A stretch of DNA of 64,000 nucleotides from Eupeodes corollae (GCF_945859685.1 NC_079147.1:70710946-70774945), one strand, 5' to 3'; counted from the first letter of the stretch, positions 12,563 to 25,297 are shown. Notes: generated by a model not told the origin, from the letters alone. Program-made: numbers and translations.

Positions 12563-13772
12563 TTATTGACTAAGATGTTCCAGTAGAGGAGCAATAAGCT
12601 CCATATTCCTTACCACAATCAGGCCACCTGCATTACATTTCTCCTCCTCTTCCAAATATGAAACAGGAACTGGCGCCTTGGCTTCTAAGCTCTTTTGATA
12701 ATCGAAGATATCACCACCAAGAGACTTCAATATGGCTTGAGGTCCACAAGTATCCCATTTGAATGTTGATCCTTTGCTCAGCAAATACAAATCAACTTCC
12801 CCTGTAATTACCTTAAGTGCCTTGTGTCCAGCTCCAGCTGAGAATGCAAATTCATAACCCAGTCCCATGATTTTCTGCAGGATATCAGAGTTCTCGGATG
12901 TTGAAAATATTCCCAAATTGCTTGGTCTCAATGTGATATCTTCGGGACAGTTGTGTGCCTCCATGGATTCCAAACAAACACCCCAGAAGAGTAGACTTTT
13001 GTAAACGTTCTCTTCGATTTTGTTATGGAAGGGTTGCGAAACAACTCCAATCATTGGCTGACCACCTGAGAGACTGTAGGCGCCTATCAGCACAGTTACG
13101 CAATCCAGTCCAGTCGATGTGATGCCGGGAAAGTTGGTGAAAATCGAATCACCTGATATGTACTCCGAGGTTGCATCTATAAACAAGAAAATCTATTGTG
13201 TAAGAAAATACCATATTGATTTTTTTTTTGTTTGTATCGTCTTACCAATTGGATCGATCCAAATGCCTATGTCACCATAGTTTAAGTCATCTGGCAGATC
13301 TGGGATGTCTCCAACTTGGCTGGTAAAGTCAACGAATCTGTGAACTTCCTCAGCGAGTACCTCTGCTGCGGATCGTTTGCCATCGAGAACCTTTTCCAAA
13401 CAATCAGCAGTGTCTGTTGGCGTTTCTCCAATTTCAACAGTCACAGTCTCTCCTAGTTTATTTGTGAATGACGACGATTCTTCGCCTTTAATGTGGTCTT
13501 TGATTTCTGGGAACTAAGAAAGACGATGTAGAAAAGAGGAATACTCGAAGGAATATCAATTTAACCTCATTGCCAATGTAATGTCGAACTGTTTCTTGAA
13601 TCAGAACATCTGCAAGGGTCTTGAAGTCATGTACAAATCTGGGATTAGCCTCGTCTGCGGATTTCTCCTGGACAAGCAATGCCAGGAGGTCTTCATTTGC
13701 CCGACAAGCTCTAGCTATATTAGCAGCTCTCTCGGTGACATTAATAAGACTTTTAAGTAAATTCTTTGACAT
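12563..13772 (-). CDS. Ipp: Inositol polyphosphate 1-phosphatase
   Basis: The enzyme removes the 1-phosphate from inositol 1,4-bisphosphate and inositol 1,3,4-trisphosphate in the cytosol; it is Mg2+-dependent and belongs to the lithium-sensitive family. Exons on the minus strand are 13772-13566, 13513-13246 and 13176-12563, giving 362 residues (human INPP1 has about 399). The joined frame restores the metal-binding motif WIDPIDAT exactly across the second intron. Other family features are HIKGEESSSF, the Thr-rich GETPTDTADCLEKVL, and KWDTCGPQAILKSLGGDIFD near the C-terminus. The start MSKNLLKSL is the first Met of the frame. All splice borders are GT-AG. No breaks are seen, so the gene looks functional. 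Its 3' flank is AT-rich. Confidence 0.95.
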
Positions 13773-14327
13773 AACTCGAAACCGAAAGGAAGACCGATTA
13801 ACAATGCAAGAAACTTAAATTTACTAAATAATGCAGGGATGCGTTTTCTAGGTGGAAGCCCAACGAAAATATTTGTTTTATTTTATTCTTCAGCCAAATC
13901 TAATTAGAAGCAAGCAAAAGAGGAAAAGGTAAAAAATTATATTTTGCTCCGCTTGGACGGACGGAAGTTATTCGAATATGTGAATGTGAAGGCTTCCCAC
14001 ACAATTTATTTCTGTTATGATGATAAAACAGATGAAAGCGAACGAAGGCAAACTAAAAAAGGAATTCTTTCTATTTGATTCGATTTGGGGTTGGTTTTTG
14101 GTTTGGTTATGGAATTTGGGTTTGTTTATCAGGAAGGACCATCATAGTTGTTGTTTTTGTGTGCTGGAAGACAGATGGAATATGGAACATGGAAGATTAG
14201 AAATTCGAAGTGGATCATGGAAGGAAGTTTTCTATTATCCACATTTACACTCCGGTTACTAGATTAGGTCTTTATCGGTGCTAATGGGATCCTATTAGCA
14301 GTTCATATCTGGAAGGTGAAAGTCTAA
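13773..14327. other. Ipp 5' flank
   Basis: This is the upstream region of the minus-strand Ipp gene. No gene is recognised. The frame at 14017-14262 is Trp-rich and shows no family signal. Confidence 0.4.
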
Positions 14328-14771
14328 AGTACTATTCACATGAGCACGACCAACGACCAACGAATGAACGAATATTCGTTGATTTTGACGTTTCTTTCAC
14401 ATGAGAGTTTTCAATTCGTCGCGAATGAAGCCACAGCCGAACACCATTCACCACCGAAACCAAAGTAAGAATGATTTTTTAGGTTAAGTACGCGCGATTA
14501 TTTTATTCGTTGCGACTGTGGATTATGTGGAACGCGAATAAAGTTTGAAAGTTCGTATCAAATATAATTTTTTTCGCGGCGAATAAATTTGTTTTCCTAA
14601 ATTTATTAATATATTATATCGAAAAGTAAAAGTATGTTTCATAAATCAAATAGAAACTATATTGCTATCGTTTTGTTTAGAATTTGTGTGGAAATATGTC
14701 TTCAAACGTATATAAACTTACATTTTGTAATTCATTCGTCGTTCGTTGGTCGCGCTCATGTAAATACTACT
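14328..14771. mobile_element. MITE with about 29-bp terminal inverted repeats
   Basis: The left end starts AGTACTATTCACATGAGCAC. The reverse complement of the right end starts AGTAGTATTTACATGAGCGC, and both continue GACCAACGA, matching at 26 of 29 positions. The 444-bp interior has no coding capacity. The target duplication is unclear; a TA dinucleotide inside the AGTA tips is one possibility, which would suggest Tc1/mariner. Confidence 0.65.
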
Positions 14772-14924
14772 TAAGTTTCGCTGCTAAGAGTAAACATTTC
14801 TACGAAAGCCCGGAAGAGAAAAATGTGACACTTTAAGAGTGGATGTGTTTTGTCTAATGCTAGACATGTACTACTCATCGAATTAGTTTCAAGCTGTTTT
14901 AACCCGGTCCAAATGGACACGAGC

Positions 14925-15010
14925 ACCAGTGGTGCGATGATAAGTGCGTAGGACTGTCATGCCAGAGATTTTGGGTTTAATCCCAGTTTCACCCCTGGTC
15001 TTCCACCGTT
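14925..15010 (+). mobile_element. tRNA-derived SINE-like fragment
   Basis: A tRNA-like head is visible: an A-box-like GATGATAAGTGCGTAGG, an anticodon-arm-like GACTGTCATGCCA, and a B-box-like GGGTTTAATCCC. No stable acceptor stem is seen, so this is not a functional tRNA gene. The extent is approximate. Confidence 0.45.
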
Positions 15011-15355
15011 TTTAACTAAATATTTACTTAGGCTTTCATTTAAACTTTTACTCTTTCTTGATATTTAAATAACAAGACAGTACAAAGCCATAAACATATT
15101 TTTTTATAATCAAATGTAGGTTAGGTACTACCCAAAACATGTTCCACATTGTAAAATACAACAAGAATATGCTTGAACTTCAAACACCCTGTTAAGTTCT
15201 TATTCCATTCACCAACGATTTTTTATGGTCTACTTTATGATTAATTTTTGACAGGTGTTCAAAAATTACAATTTTTATCGATCAAACAAACGAAACGAAA
15301 AATTCAATTCAATTTTCAAAAAATATTAACTAATTTGTATTACAACAAGAGCATC

Positions 15356-16835
15356 ATGTTCCAAGATAAATGCCGAGTCACATTTCAAGACACGAGAAGA
15401 CATATTAAATTCCAAAACAATAACTTCATACGAAGAATCAATGAAGAAGATCAAAAGGACAAAAATATTCAGGAAGCATTGATGCGGAGCACCGAGGAGA
15501 ACAAATATGTGCGACAAGTTAAAGATTCTGTTCAAATTTGCAGTGAACTCAAAGAAGATGCACGAAGAAAATTTCTCGATGAAAAACGACGACAGCAATT
15601 GAGAGAGAATAGCCAGGAGCTGAAGGAGTTGGAAGTTCAACTGCGAGCAGCTTACATAAAGAAAGCCGTAGCTGCTCAGATCTATGAACAGCTATCTCTC
15701 AAGAGACAGCGTCAATCTGAAGAAAAAGAGATTAATCTGAAGCTAGAGCAAGCTCGTCTTAGGAGTGATGAAGCTGTAAGGAAGCTCGAAGAAGAAAAAC
15801 GAGCTAAAAGTGCAATTTTCAAGACAGAGCTTCAGGAGCAAATAGCAATGTCAAATGCCCAACGATCGGCCAAATATGAAACTCTCCTGAAAGAGAAGGA
15901 ACGCATGCAAGAGGTCGTGAGAAAGTGCAAAGAAGAAAAGTTGAAAGAAGAGCGTGAAGCTGCCGAGAAAAAAATCAGGGTCAAAACGGATATGGAGGAG
16001 TGGAACAAGGTTCAGGAAGCAGCAAAAGCAGCTCAAAATCAAGCTTCTGATAATGAAAACGAAAGGATTATGGAATTGCTTAAGGAACGCGATAGGGAAC
16101 TAGAAAGAGCTAGACAAGAAAAATTGAAGCAACGTCTTCTCAAAGAACAGATTAGCGAAAGAATTGGACAGGAAGTAAATGCGATTCAGGTACGTTTTCG
16201 TTTATACTTTTGAATTTCTTTTGACGAATCACATAACAACTGTATCTTAGTTAGAACAAGCCAAAAGCAGGGAATACCTAATAGAGCTTCTCATTGACGA
16301 ACGCCAAGCCAAAGAGGAGCTTGAAATGCGTGAAATGTTGAAGAAAAAAATGCAACAAAGAACTGCTACCGCAATCCAATTGCAGCAAGATCGTGAAGAA
16401 AAAGAGCAACGGAAGATAGCAGAGAAAAAGCAAGAAGAGGAATACTTCAACGAGCAAATGCGTTTTCTAGCTGAAATGGATAAGTTGGAACAGTTGTCAA
16501 ATGAAAAACGAAGAAGGAAGCAACTAGAACACCGCAGAGCTCTGCAGAATGCTTTGAATGAAAAAAAACGTCTCAAGGCTGAGCAAATGAAAGAATTTCT
16601 TAACGCTAGAGAAAAGGAACTCAAAGAAGCTGAAAAAGAGTACGTGATATGTGCATTTTTCTTTCATCCCAACATTTTAAATTTAACTGTTTTATTTTAA
16701 TTTTTTAGTGAGCAACTTGTTCAAGAAGAACGGATGCGAATGATTAAACAACATGCACCTGATCTGTTGGGATTTTTAGGACCAGATGTATTACGTGAGT
16801 CGGACAGAAATCTTATATCGTTGCCACCAAAATAA
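15356..16835 (+). CDS. MNS1: MNS1-like ciliary/flagellar coiled-coil protein (TPH domain)
   Basis: MNS1 is an axonemal microtubule inner protein needed for cilia and sperm flagella in animals. Exons 15356-16189, 16251-16639 and 16709-16835 join into an open frame of 449 residues. The start is the Met of MFQDKCRVTF; frame extends upstream but without conservation I recognise. Almost the whole protein is charged coiled coil of the trichohyalin-plectin-homology type. Family signatures are QLRENSQELKELEVQLRAAY in the N-terminal third and EERMRMIKQHAPDLLGFLGP near the C-terminus, which align by eye with vertebrate MNS1. Borders are GT-AG, and an AATAAA-type signal follows at about 16860. CFAP53 and trichoplein share the domain but fit less well. 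Confidence 0.85.
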
Positions 16836-17089
16836 TTCTTTTGTGCATTTTTTAAATTTTAAATAAACTATATCATATATAATAACTCTTATTGTTTTTG
16901 TTACTTACATTCAAACCCAGTTATATGGTTTATACTAATAAGATATAGAGTTTTCTAATGAAGGGTTTCATTTAGATGTTTATTTAGTATTTTTTAAGGA
17001 AATTATTAGATGTTTATTTCATTATAAAATGGCCACCACGGCTAATTTTTTGGCTGTATTTTCTCAATAACTTCACTAATTCCATCCTT

Positions 17090-17243
17090 AAAGGTTCTAC
17101 TACTCAATTTCTTTATTAGCTTAAAAAGCAGCAGTTAGCAAAAGTAGTTCTTCGTTTGATGTCAACGCTGCTATTGTTTTCTGTGTTCAACGCGGAGCCT
17201 AGGAAGAGAAAGTCCTTAACTAACTCAAAGTTACTTCCGTAGA
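17090..17243 (-). mobile_element. RTE-like retrotransposon fragment, left part of an interrupted copy
   Basis: The sequence aligns with the copies at 31260-31370 and 50060-50200, sharing for instance AAAGTCCTTAACTA and CTCAAAGTT. It stops at ACTTCCGTAGA (17233-17243). The match resumes at 25644 after the same 11 bases, so the copy was split by the insertion between. Confidence 0.75.
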
Positions 17244-17619
17244 CACATTGACACATATTGTGCGGCTCACTGGTCAGCGTCTGTACCCTGTGGGGCGGCT
17301 GAATATATACTATGGATAGAAGTAACTGACCTATTTATAGTACGAACACTAAGTTAACAAAATTGTCCGGCAAAATCCTCATTCAAACCCTCCAAGTGGG
17401 TGCCAGGCGGGCAATGATCACCACAGTAGTCCTGTGCGTTTTTGGCAGGATAGTGATTAGCTAAGGTTGAGTTGTAACTCCTCAATAGTGCAACGTTCGG
17501 AAACCCAATTTAATCATAGTTTAGAGGTTCCTAATTTCAGTGGTGGTGTGAGCGTACTTGGTGTGAGCGTATTCTTTCCTTCAACGACGCGCTCAAAGGC
17601 AAGATCATAGCCGCGGACA

Positions 17620-17997
17620 TTGACAGGAGTCAAGGCTCACCTCGGTTTCAGATTTTTATCTGTCATCGAGGAGAATCCGGTGCCTCTCCCAGCCGATGCA
17701 GGATGGTACCAAAATCGTATCAAACTCATCGCCTGTGGTGATCAGAGATCTTTCGATCTATACAGGGCTGCTGTCAATGGCTTACCAGAAGACTGGCCGG
17801 GTGCCAAGCTCGAGGTTGTTGCAAGGGAGAATATTCCTTGCCGGCCAAGAGCACGTATAATGGTCCCGGCTCTACACAGATGCCCAGATATGATCATGAA
17901 ACTGATCAAAACAAGTAATCCGGACCTGCCTGCGCACGACTGGAAAGTACCAAAGGATACCTTGGCCACGATAGCCCAATTCCAGGAGACACCTTGA
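17620..17997 (+). pseudogene. DUF4780-like ORF1 fragment
   Basis: The frame contains HLGFRFLSVIEENP, WPGAKLEVVARENIP, PRARIMVPA and LIKTSNPDLPAHDWKVPK. This pattern is that of DUF4780, a domain found in insect retroelement ORF1 proteins. It ends where the frame jumps into endonuclease sequence. Its function in retroelements is not known; nucleic-acid binding is usually assumed. Confidence 0.55.
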
Positions 17998-18669
17998 GGA
18001 AGGCAATTGCGGACGCGCAATCGAAAGAAGTTGGTCTCCTAATTGGTTCGGACGATAACGCCCATCACACGGTATGGGGTAGCTCTGATATAAATGAGAG
18101 AGGTGAGTCCTTATTTGATTACTTACTAAGCACTAACCTACTCATAAGTAATATTGGTAATGAACCCACTTTTGTAACCAAGAATAGGAAAGAGGTACTA
18201 GATATTACACTTACCTCTGACTCGATCCACAATCTGATTTCAAATTGGCATGTCTCAAAAGAGAATTCCTTCTCTGACCACAAATACATTCAGTTTGAGC
18301 TCAAAGATGTGACAAATACATCTACGGGTTTTCGAAATCACCGTAATACTAACTGGGAGCGATATAGGGAGGTACTAGCACAACTGCTTGATTACAACAT
18401 TCGTAAAAGCTCCTCCGGTAAAGATGAACTAGACCTTTCTGTAAATCATCTCACCGAAGCCTTAAATGAATCAATGAGATCTTTATGCCCTGTTACCATC
18501 TTTATGCCCTGTTACCATTTTAAAGGGTAAAAAGAAACCTCATTGGTGACGTAAGGAACTAGAACCATTCAAATAGCTGTCGCAAACTCTTCAATAGATC
18601 TAAGTACACTAGATCTCCTTCTGACTGGGACTTATAGAAACAGGTAGCTCTAACATACTCAACGACTTA

Positions 18670-19395
18670 ACATCAGAGTCTCAAGCTTCTACAAGCGATT
18701 TAGTTGATCTAATAACGCGGGAAAAACTGCAATGGGCCATAGACAGCTTTGACCCATATAAATCTTTAGGACCTGACGGAATCATTCCGGACGAACTACA
18801 AAAATGCTCAGACATGATCATTCCACCATTGGAAATCATTCTGACAAGCTGTTTAAGGTTGAGATATATTTCCAAAGCCTCTAGAATGGTAAAAGTAGTC
18901 TTCATTTCTAAAGCAGGGAAACCCTTACACGTTAGCCCTAAGGATCTACGACCAATCAGTCTATCATCCTTCCTTCCTAAAACCTTGGAAAGATTGATTG
19001 AAATTTACATCATACATAACTTAAAACCATGTCTCATTTCCACACCCCAACATGCTTACTCTAAGGGAAAATCAGTAGAATCGGCACTTCACTCGCTGGT
19101 ACGTATTATTGAACATTCCCTCGAATACAAAGAATATAACTTAGTTGCGTTCCTAGATATTGAAGGAGCTTTCAACAACGTCTGTTACCAGGCGATCACA
19201 ACAGCAATGGATAAGCTGAAATTAGAGAAATCACTCATAGATCTTATAAGTCTCATGCTCAAAAGCAGGACAATAATTTCTAACATGAGAAGTTTTTCTA
19301 CCACCAGATCGGTTAATCGAGGCACTCCCCAAGGTGGGGTCCTTTCGCCTCTTTTATGGAACATTGTTGTAAACGACCTACTTACAGCATTGTAA
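18670..19395 (+). pseudogene. LOA-like reverse transcriptase fragment
   Basis: The segment reads LITREKLQWAIDSFDPYK, then a long open frame from 18814 with DLRPISLSSFLPKTLERL and TPQHAYSKGKSVESAL. The catalytic-region motifs are FLDIEGAFNNV and GVLSPLLWNIVVNDLL. The YADD box that should follow is altered to YVDD in a region (from 19396) separated by a stop. Confidence 0.7.
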
Positions 19396-19689
19396 GCAGA
19401 GGGTTTCAAGGTGATTGCCTATGTTGACGATGTTGCAATATCCGTATCTGGGAAGCACCCCCAATTTCTCTCGGAACTCCTACAAAATGCTTTAAATAGG
19501 CTAACAAAATGGGCTAAGCAATGCTGATTGGACGTCAATCCACATAAAACAGAATAAATACTCTTTTCGAGAAGATATAAAATTCCTCAGATTAGCCCAC
19601 CTAAGATTAGAGGAATACCATTAAGCTTTTCCGACCGAGCTAAATATATAGGCCTCATTTAGACTAAAACAAATATTGAGAGACGGATT

Positions 19690-20420
19690 TCAAAGATGTA
19701 AAGAACTCCCCCAAACAAATTTACGCTAAAGGCAAAAAATTACACCACCAAAAATTATTATCTCAGGATTTGCAATTTTTGGAGATCTTAAGAAAATAAT
19801 AGAAAAATGTACTAAAAAAGCTTGCAAATACATATCGTACAACAAAGACAACTGGAAAGTCACAGTCGAAGAAGCTGACGATTATAGATCTGTCACTAAA
19901 GAACTGAGCAAACACCAAATACAATGGCATTCATATGAGAACAAAGCTACAAGGTCAATAAAAGTAGTAGCCAGAGGTCTTCATTCCTCGTGTTCTCCCG
20001 AGGAAGTAGTAGAAGATCTTGTACAAAAAGGCTTCCAAGCCCTTGATGCAGTCAATCTATTTAAGATTGAGACAATTAAAAACTCCTCTGGAGAATCGAT
20101 GACAAGTAAGAGGTTACTGCCTTTATTCATGCTTACTTTTGCCTGCAAACAAATTCTCGATGAAATTTATAAAGTAGTGTCTATCTTGGACATAGCTGTT
20201 AAAATTGAACCACTCCGAAAATCTAAAGTTGTTCCGCAGAGCAAACGTTGCCAAGCTTTAGGTCATACCCAAAAATACTGCAACCGAGAGTTTGCTTGCA
20301 ACTAAAAATTGTCCTATGAGCAAAGATCAGAAAGCAAAATGTGTGAACTGCAAGGTATAGAGGCTGCCCAGTTGCCAAAAAATTCCAAGAGTTCAGAAGC
20401 AAAAATACATCTGCTAGAGA
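19690..20420 (+). pseudogene. Jockey-like ORF1 (Gag) fragment
   Basis: The frame shows TPPKIIISGFAIFGDLKKII, a PRE_C2HC-like region (IKVVARGLHSSCSPEEVVED) and a CCHC-type knuckle, RCQALGHTQKYCNREFAC, as in Jockey-clade Gag proteins. Its N-terminus is missing, at the junction with the LOA-like piece. Stops interrupt the C-terminal part. Confidence 0.65.
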
Positions 20421-20659
20421 CAAACCTAGAAACACAGTAAATACCGATTTAACTGCTGAAAACAATACTAAAAACGAACCGCACAAAAACGCTGTTCAAA
20501 GTAAAAGCGATGAAAAGAAAGCCTATTCTCAGATTGTTAAAAATGTGTGGAAGAATGAAGAGACTTCCATAAAAGAAATGCTACAACTTATTCTTAAAAG
20601 AATTGATAAACAGGATTTGAATATCAAACTGCTAAGCGAAAAAGTCACTCTTAAAAACA

Positions 20660-22930
20660 ATGATGGACAGAACACTTAAAATCGCTACATGGAATGCAAA
20701 CGGTCTTATACAACATTCATCCGAATTAAAAACCTTTTTAGATCTAGAACATATCGATATTTGCCTGGTGTCCGAAACTCATTTCTCCAATGGGCAAAGT
20801 CTAGATAATGTAATAGAAAACTATTCATGTTACCACGCTCCACATCCAGCTGACAAGGCAAGAGGTGGATCGGCGATTCTTATAAAAGAAAGCTTACATA
20901 ATTATGAAGTAGCCAAGTTTACTAGTGAAAATATGCAATTAACAACTATTAGTATTGGTATGAAAAAGAAAGAGTTTAAGATAGCAGCTATATACTGCCC
21001 ACCAAGGCGCTCCCCGACAGAAGGTGACTGTACAGATCTAATCTTCTTGGACATAACTTTCTTGTTTGCGGAGACTGCAATGCGAAACACACCCATTGGG
21101 GTTCAAGACTTATATCAACAAAAGGCAAAAGACTTTTCCAAGCAGGCCGTAAATACAATTGCGAATTCTATTCCTCCAGGTCGCCAACTTACTGGCCTTC
21201 CGATACTAACAAAATACCACACCTTATTGACTTTTTCGTAGGTAAAGGAATCAAACAAAATCACATTAGTGTCGAAGGTAATTATGACCTGTCATCAGAT
21301 CATACTCCAGTGATTCTATCACTAAGTGAATCCGAAGTACTAGAAAAAAGGAATCCTAAGCTTGTAAAGTATAAATTTAAGATCTCCCATGGATACAATC
21401 GAGCAAATTAACCATGAAATGGAACAATTTATTGCTGATGAAAGTACTTCATTTTGTAATAGAAAACAAAATGAAATAAAATATCCTTTAGAAATAAGAG
21501 ATTTGATAATGGAGAATAGAAGAGCTCGAAGAAAATGGCAAAATACTTGATTTCCAGATGGTAAAACAACGTTCAACCGTACAAACAAAAATCTTAAAAA
21601 ACAAATTTACAAATTCAAAAATGATCCACTCAGTACATTCCTAAGGAATTTAACGACTGATGCTTCAACCGATTTTTCGCTATGGAAAGCAGCCAAGCGC
21701 ATAAAAAGGCCGCAGTGACAAAACTCGCCCTTGAAATCTCAAGATGGGATATGAATCGGTAACCCGAAAGAAAAAGCTAACCTTTTTGCTGAACATCTTG
21801 CGAATGTTTTTAAGCCATATTCATCAAACGTGGCTGAAAATAGCTTACAGTTTTTTGATAAGATAGATGAAAGTGAAATACCAATTGTAAGACTTAAAGA
21901 AATAAAAAGTATATGTTTACATCAACTATCAAATAAAAAATCACCAGGTTACGATCTAATTACTGTTCAGGTAATGAAAAAAATTCCATTGAAAGCCTTC
22001 ATAAAACTCCAATATATAATAAATGCATGCCTTAAGTACTGGTATGTCCCGCACCATTGAAAAATTGCTGAAGTAATTGTCATACCAAAGCAAGGTAAAC
22101 CACCTACAGAAGTGACGGCTTACAGACCAATATCGCTTATACCAATTATGGCAAAAGTTTTTGAAAAACTGCTTCTGAAGAGACTTAGCAAAATCATAGA
22201 AGAAAGAAAACCATCATCAGTTTGGCTTTAGAAATAAACATTCCACGATAGACCAAGTTCATAGAATATCGGATGTAATAGACAAAGCATTAAAAGAAAA
22301 ACAAGTGTGTTTTCTTAGATGTTGCACAAGCTTTTGACAAGCTTTGGCATGAGGGACTTGAGTACAAACTGCAAAGGGATCTTCCCAGGCAGTAGTAAAA
22401 TCGTATATCTCAGACCGACTGTTTAGAGTAAGGTACGATCAAGAATACTAGGAATTGAAGAAAATAGAAGCCGGTATACCACAAGGAAGTGTCCTAGGTC
22501 CTACCTTGTATTAACTATACACAAGGGATATTCCAGTTGGCAATCACACCATAATGGCTACTTTTGCAGATGATACCGCAATTTTGGTACCCGACAAATG
22601 TGCCTTAGAGCCACAGTGAGAGCTTGGACCGAAAAATGGAAACAAAATCTTCACATATAAACTTTACAAATAAAAAGATAAACAATATTCCAATATTCAT
22701 TAATATTCAAGCTGTACCTTACGCCAATACAGCTAAATACCTTGGAATGACTTTGGATGCAAAGCTTAAGTGGAAAGAGCACTCCAAAAAGAAAAGAGAA
22801 GAACTAAACATGAAATATAGAAAAACGTACTGGTTGCTTGGTAACAACTCTGATTTATCAATCCAAAACAAAATAATGCTGTATAATCAAGTTCTAAAGC
22901 CTGTTTGGACCTATGGAATCCAATGTTTAG
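20660..22930 (+). pseudogene. Jockey-like ORF2: endonuclease and reverse transcriptase, broken
   Basis: The APE-type endonuclease starts MMDRTLKIATWNANGL, with SETHFSNGQSLDNV and IYCPPRRSP. RT follows with LSNKKSPGYDLITVQVMKK, AYRPISLIPIMAKVFEKLL and TFADDTAIL (about 22560), ending KPVWTYGIQ at 22920. Multiple frameshifts and stops break it. The frame WGCTKKENTEIIQKFQNKVL resumes at 25305, beyond the minus-strand insertion, which fixes the order of events. Confidence 0.75.
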
Positions 22931-22931
22931 G

Positions 22932-25297
22932 TTAGCTTAGGTTGGAGTGGCTGTCCAGATGTCATTGACGCACGTAGACCTCATTGGTCCATTGTGATAC
23001 CACTAATGAGGTTACTCATGGGAGAATAATGAACTTAAACAAACCATTTCGTACTTTTAATAAAGTTAGAGAGACGTTTTGTGTCAATCGTTGCCAGTTC
23101 ACTGGTGTTATCGAAGAAGGGGTTACCGAGAAAGATATTCATTCTAATGGAGAGTGCTGGACATGTACATAGAAAGTGTTGGACTGTTTCCTCTCCCTCC
23201 TCGTCCATGCAGCTTCTACAGAAGTCATTTGTGTAGACCCCTAGCCTCAGAGCATGTCTTCCTATGAGGCAGTTTCCCGTTATTACTCCAATTGTAGAGC
23301 TTATACTTTGTCTGCTCAGTGATATCAAGCCTTTTGACCGTTTTAAGTCAATACTTGGCCATATTTGCTTGGTTGCTAGGCAGGTGGTGACTCTGTGTCT
23401 CTGTGACCATCTAGCATTTGTTGTTTCTAGAGCATATTGCTTGAAAAGATATTTGCATGCAGCAAGAGGTGTTCCTATGTTATGTTTTTGTCTAACATGA
23501 GGCAGAAGTGTTTCGTTTTTGGAGAGCTAAACGGCTTTGCAATTTCCCAGAATGTCTCTGTGGCCCGGCACCCAAATGAGGTGAATGTTAAACTGTTCCG
23601 TTATCTCATTCAGAGATGATCGACAATCGTGGACTGTTTGAGAGTTTGTGGAGACAGACGCGAGAGATTTAAGAGCGGCTTGGCTGTCTGAGAAGATTCG
23701 TATATCCTTACAAGATATAACGTTTTCTTTGAGCCAGGATAGTGCTTCTTTAATCGCCATTACTTTTGCCTGGAATGCACTGCATTGATTGGGAAGTCTA
23801 TAGGATAGACTGAGATTCAGTTGTTCTGAAAAGATACCACTTCCAACTCCGTGATCGGTCTTTGAACCGTCTGTATAGAAGTGTACCGCATCGTCTTCCA
23901 GGGGTCTCTCTTCTTCCCAGGAGGATCTTGAAGGGATGGACACATGGAAGCTTTTACCGAATACCATTTTTGGGGTGGTATAGTCTAAGCGATCTGGGAT
24001 AGATCTGAAACTGTCTAGAATAGTAGTATGTCCAATATTGATACTGGTCTATTGAGAGGTGGCTCTAAGCCTTAGACATGAGTTGGCTGCCACCATTTTG
24101 GAGATGATGTCAAGTGATGTTAGGTTTAAAAGCACTTCCAGTGCTTCGGTTGCTGTTGTCTGATCGGTCTGATTACCGAAGTGTATAGCCAGTGGGTTAT
24201 TTTTGGGAAGAAGCCCCATTTTGATCCTATGGCCTTTTTACAAGTAAAAAGCGCTACAGTAGCCTTTTTTACTCTTTCATCAATATTTGTCTTCCAATTT
24301 AGTTTTTTGTCTAAAATGAGGCCTAAATATTTAGCTTGGTCGGAAAAGCTTAATGGTATTCCTCTAATCTTGGGTTGTCTAATCTAAGGAATTGTATATC
24401 TTCTCGAAAATAGTATTAATTCTGTTTTATGTGGATTGACGTCCAATCCACATTGCTTAGCCCAGTTTGTTAGCCTGTTTAAGGCATTTTGTAGGAGTTT
24501 CGAGAGAACTTGGTGGTGCTTCCCAGATACGGATATTGCAACGTCGTCAGCATAGGTAATCACCTTGAAACCCTCTGCTTCCAATGATGTAAGTAGGTCG
24601 TTTAATACCATGTTCCATAAAAGAGGCGAAAGGACTCCACCTTGGGGAGTGCCTCGATTCACCGATCTGGTGGCAGTAAAACTGATCATGTTAGAAATTA
24701 TTGGCCTGCTTTTGAGCATGAGACTTATAAGATCTATGAGTGATTTCTGTAATTTTAGCTTATCCATTGCTGTTGTGATCGCCTGGTAACTGACGTTGTT
24801 GAAAGCTCCTTCAATATCTAGGAACGGTACCAAGTTATATTCTTTGTATTCGAGGGAATGTTCATTAATACCTACGTACCAGCGAGTGAATTGCTGATTC
24901 TACTGATTTTCCCTTAGAGTAAGCATGTTGAGCTGTGGAAATGAGACATGGTTTTAAGTTATGTCTGATGTTAATTTCAATCAATCTTTCCAAGGTTTTA
25001 AGAAGGAAGGATGATAGGCTGATTGGTCGTTAACCTTTAGGATTAATGTGTGAGGGTTGCCCTGCTTTAGGAATGAAGACTACTTTTGCCATTCTCCAGG
25101 CTTTGGGAATATATCTCAATCTTACACAGCTTGTCAGAATGATTTCCAATGGTGGAATGATCATGTCTGAGCATTTTTGTAGTTCGTCCGGAATGATTCC
25201 GTCTGGTCCTGGAGATTTATATGGATCAAAGTTGTCTATGGCCCATTGCAGTTTTTAACGCGTTATTAGATCAACTAAATCGCTTGTAGAAGCTAGA
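22932..25297 (-). mobile_element. LOA-like non-LTR retrotransposon nested in Jockey ORF2
   Basis: The element is flanked by GTTTAGG at 22925-22931 and 25298-25304. On the minus strand it encodes RT (24833-24384: FLDIEGAFNNVSYQAI, TPQGGVLSPLLWN, TYADDVAIS) and RNase H (23967-23527: HFYTDGSKTDHGVGSG, AFQAKVMAIKEAL, IRIFSDSQAALKSL). The end is a Cys/His tail (23328-23035: CRSCMDEEGEETVQHFLC). The 5' side is truncated within the pre-RT region. The 3' end reads CAGCCACTCCAACCTAAGC, close to the 3' end of the copy at 54180-55815. Frame breaks are fewer than in the outer element, which fits a younger insertion. Confidence 0.8.

Larger units (their letters stand above)
17580..19690 (+). mobile_element. 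LOA-like non-LTR element, internally deleted
   Basis: A DUF4780-type ORF1 segment (17620-17990) is followed directly by the late endonuclease part (HHTVWGSSDINERGESLFDY) and an RT with FLDIEGAFNNV and NRGTPQGGVLSPLLWN up to about 19640. The front of the endonuclease is missing, so ORF1 and ORF2 pieces were fused by a deletion. A stop lies right after the RT motif at 19393. No RNase H or 3' end is present. It is close in sequence to the minus-strand copy at 22932-25297. Confidence 0.7.

Noticed and set aside
14017..14262. 81-codon Trp-rich frame
   Set aside because: No family signal, codon use like surrounding non-coding DNA.
14925..15010. Functional tRNA gene
   Set aside because: Box-like motifs are present but no acceptor stem or clean cloverleaf.
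15326..16624. Minus-strand Phe/Ser-rich frames over MNS1
   Set aside because: Antisense shadows of the Glu/Lys-rich coiled-coil codons.
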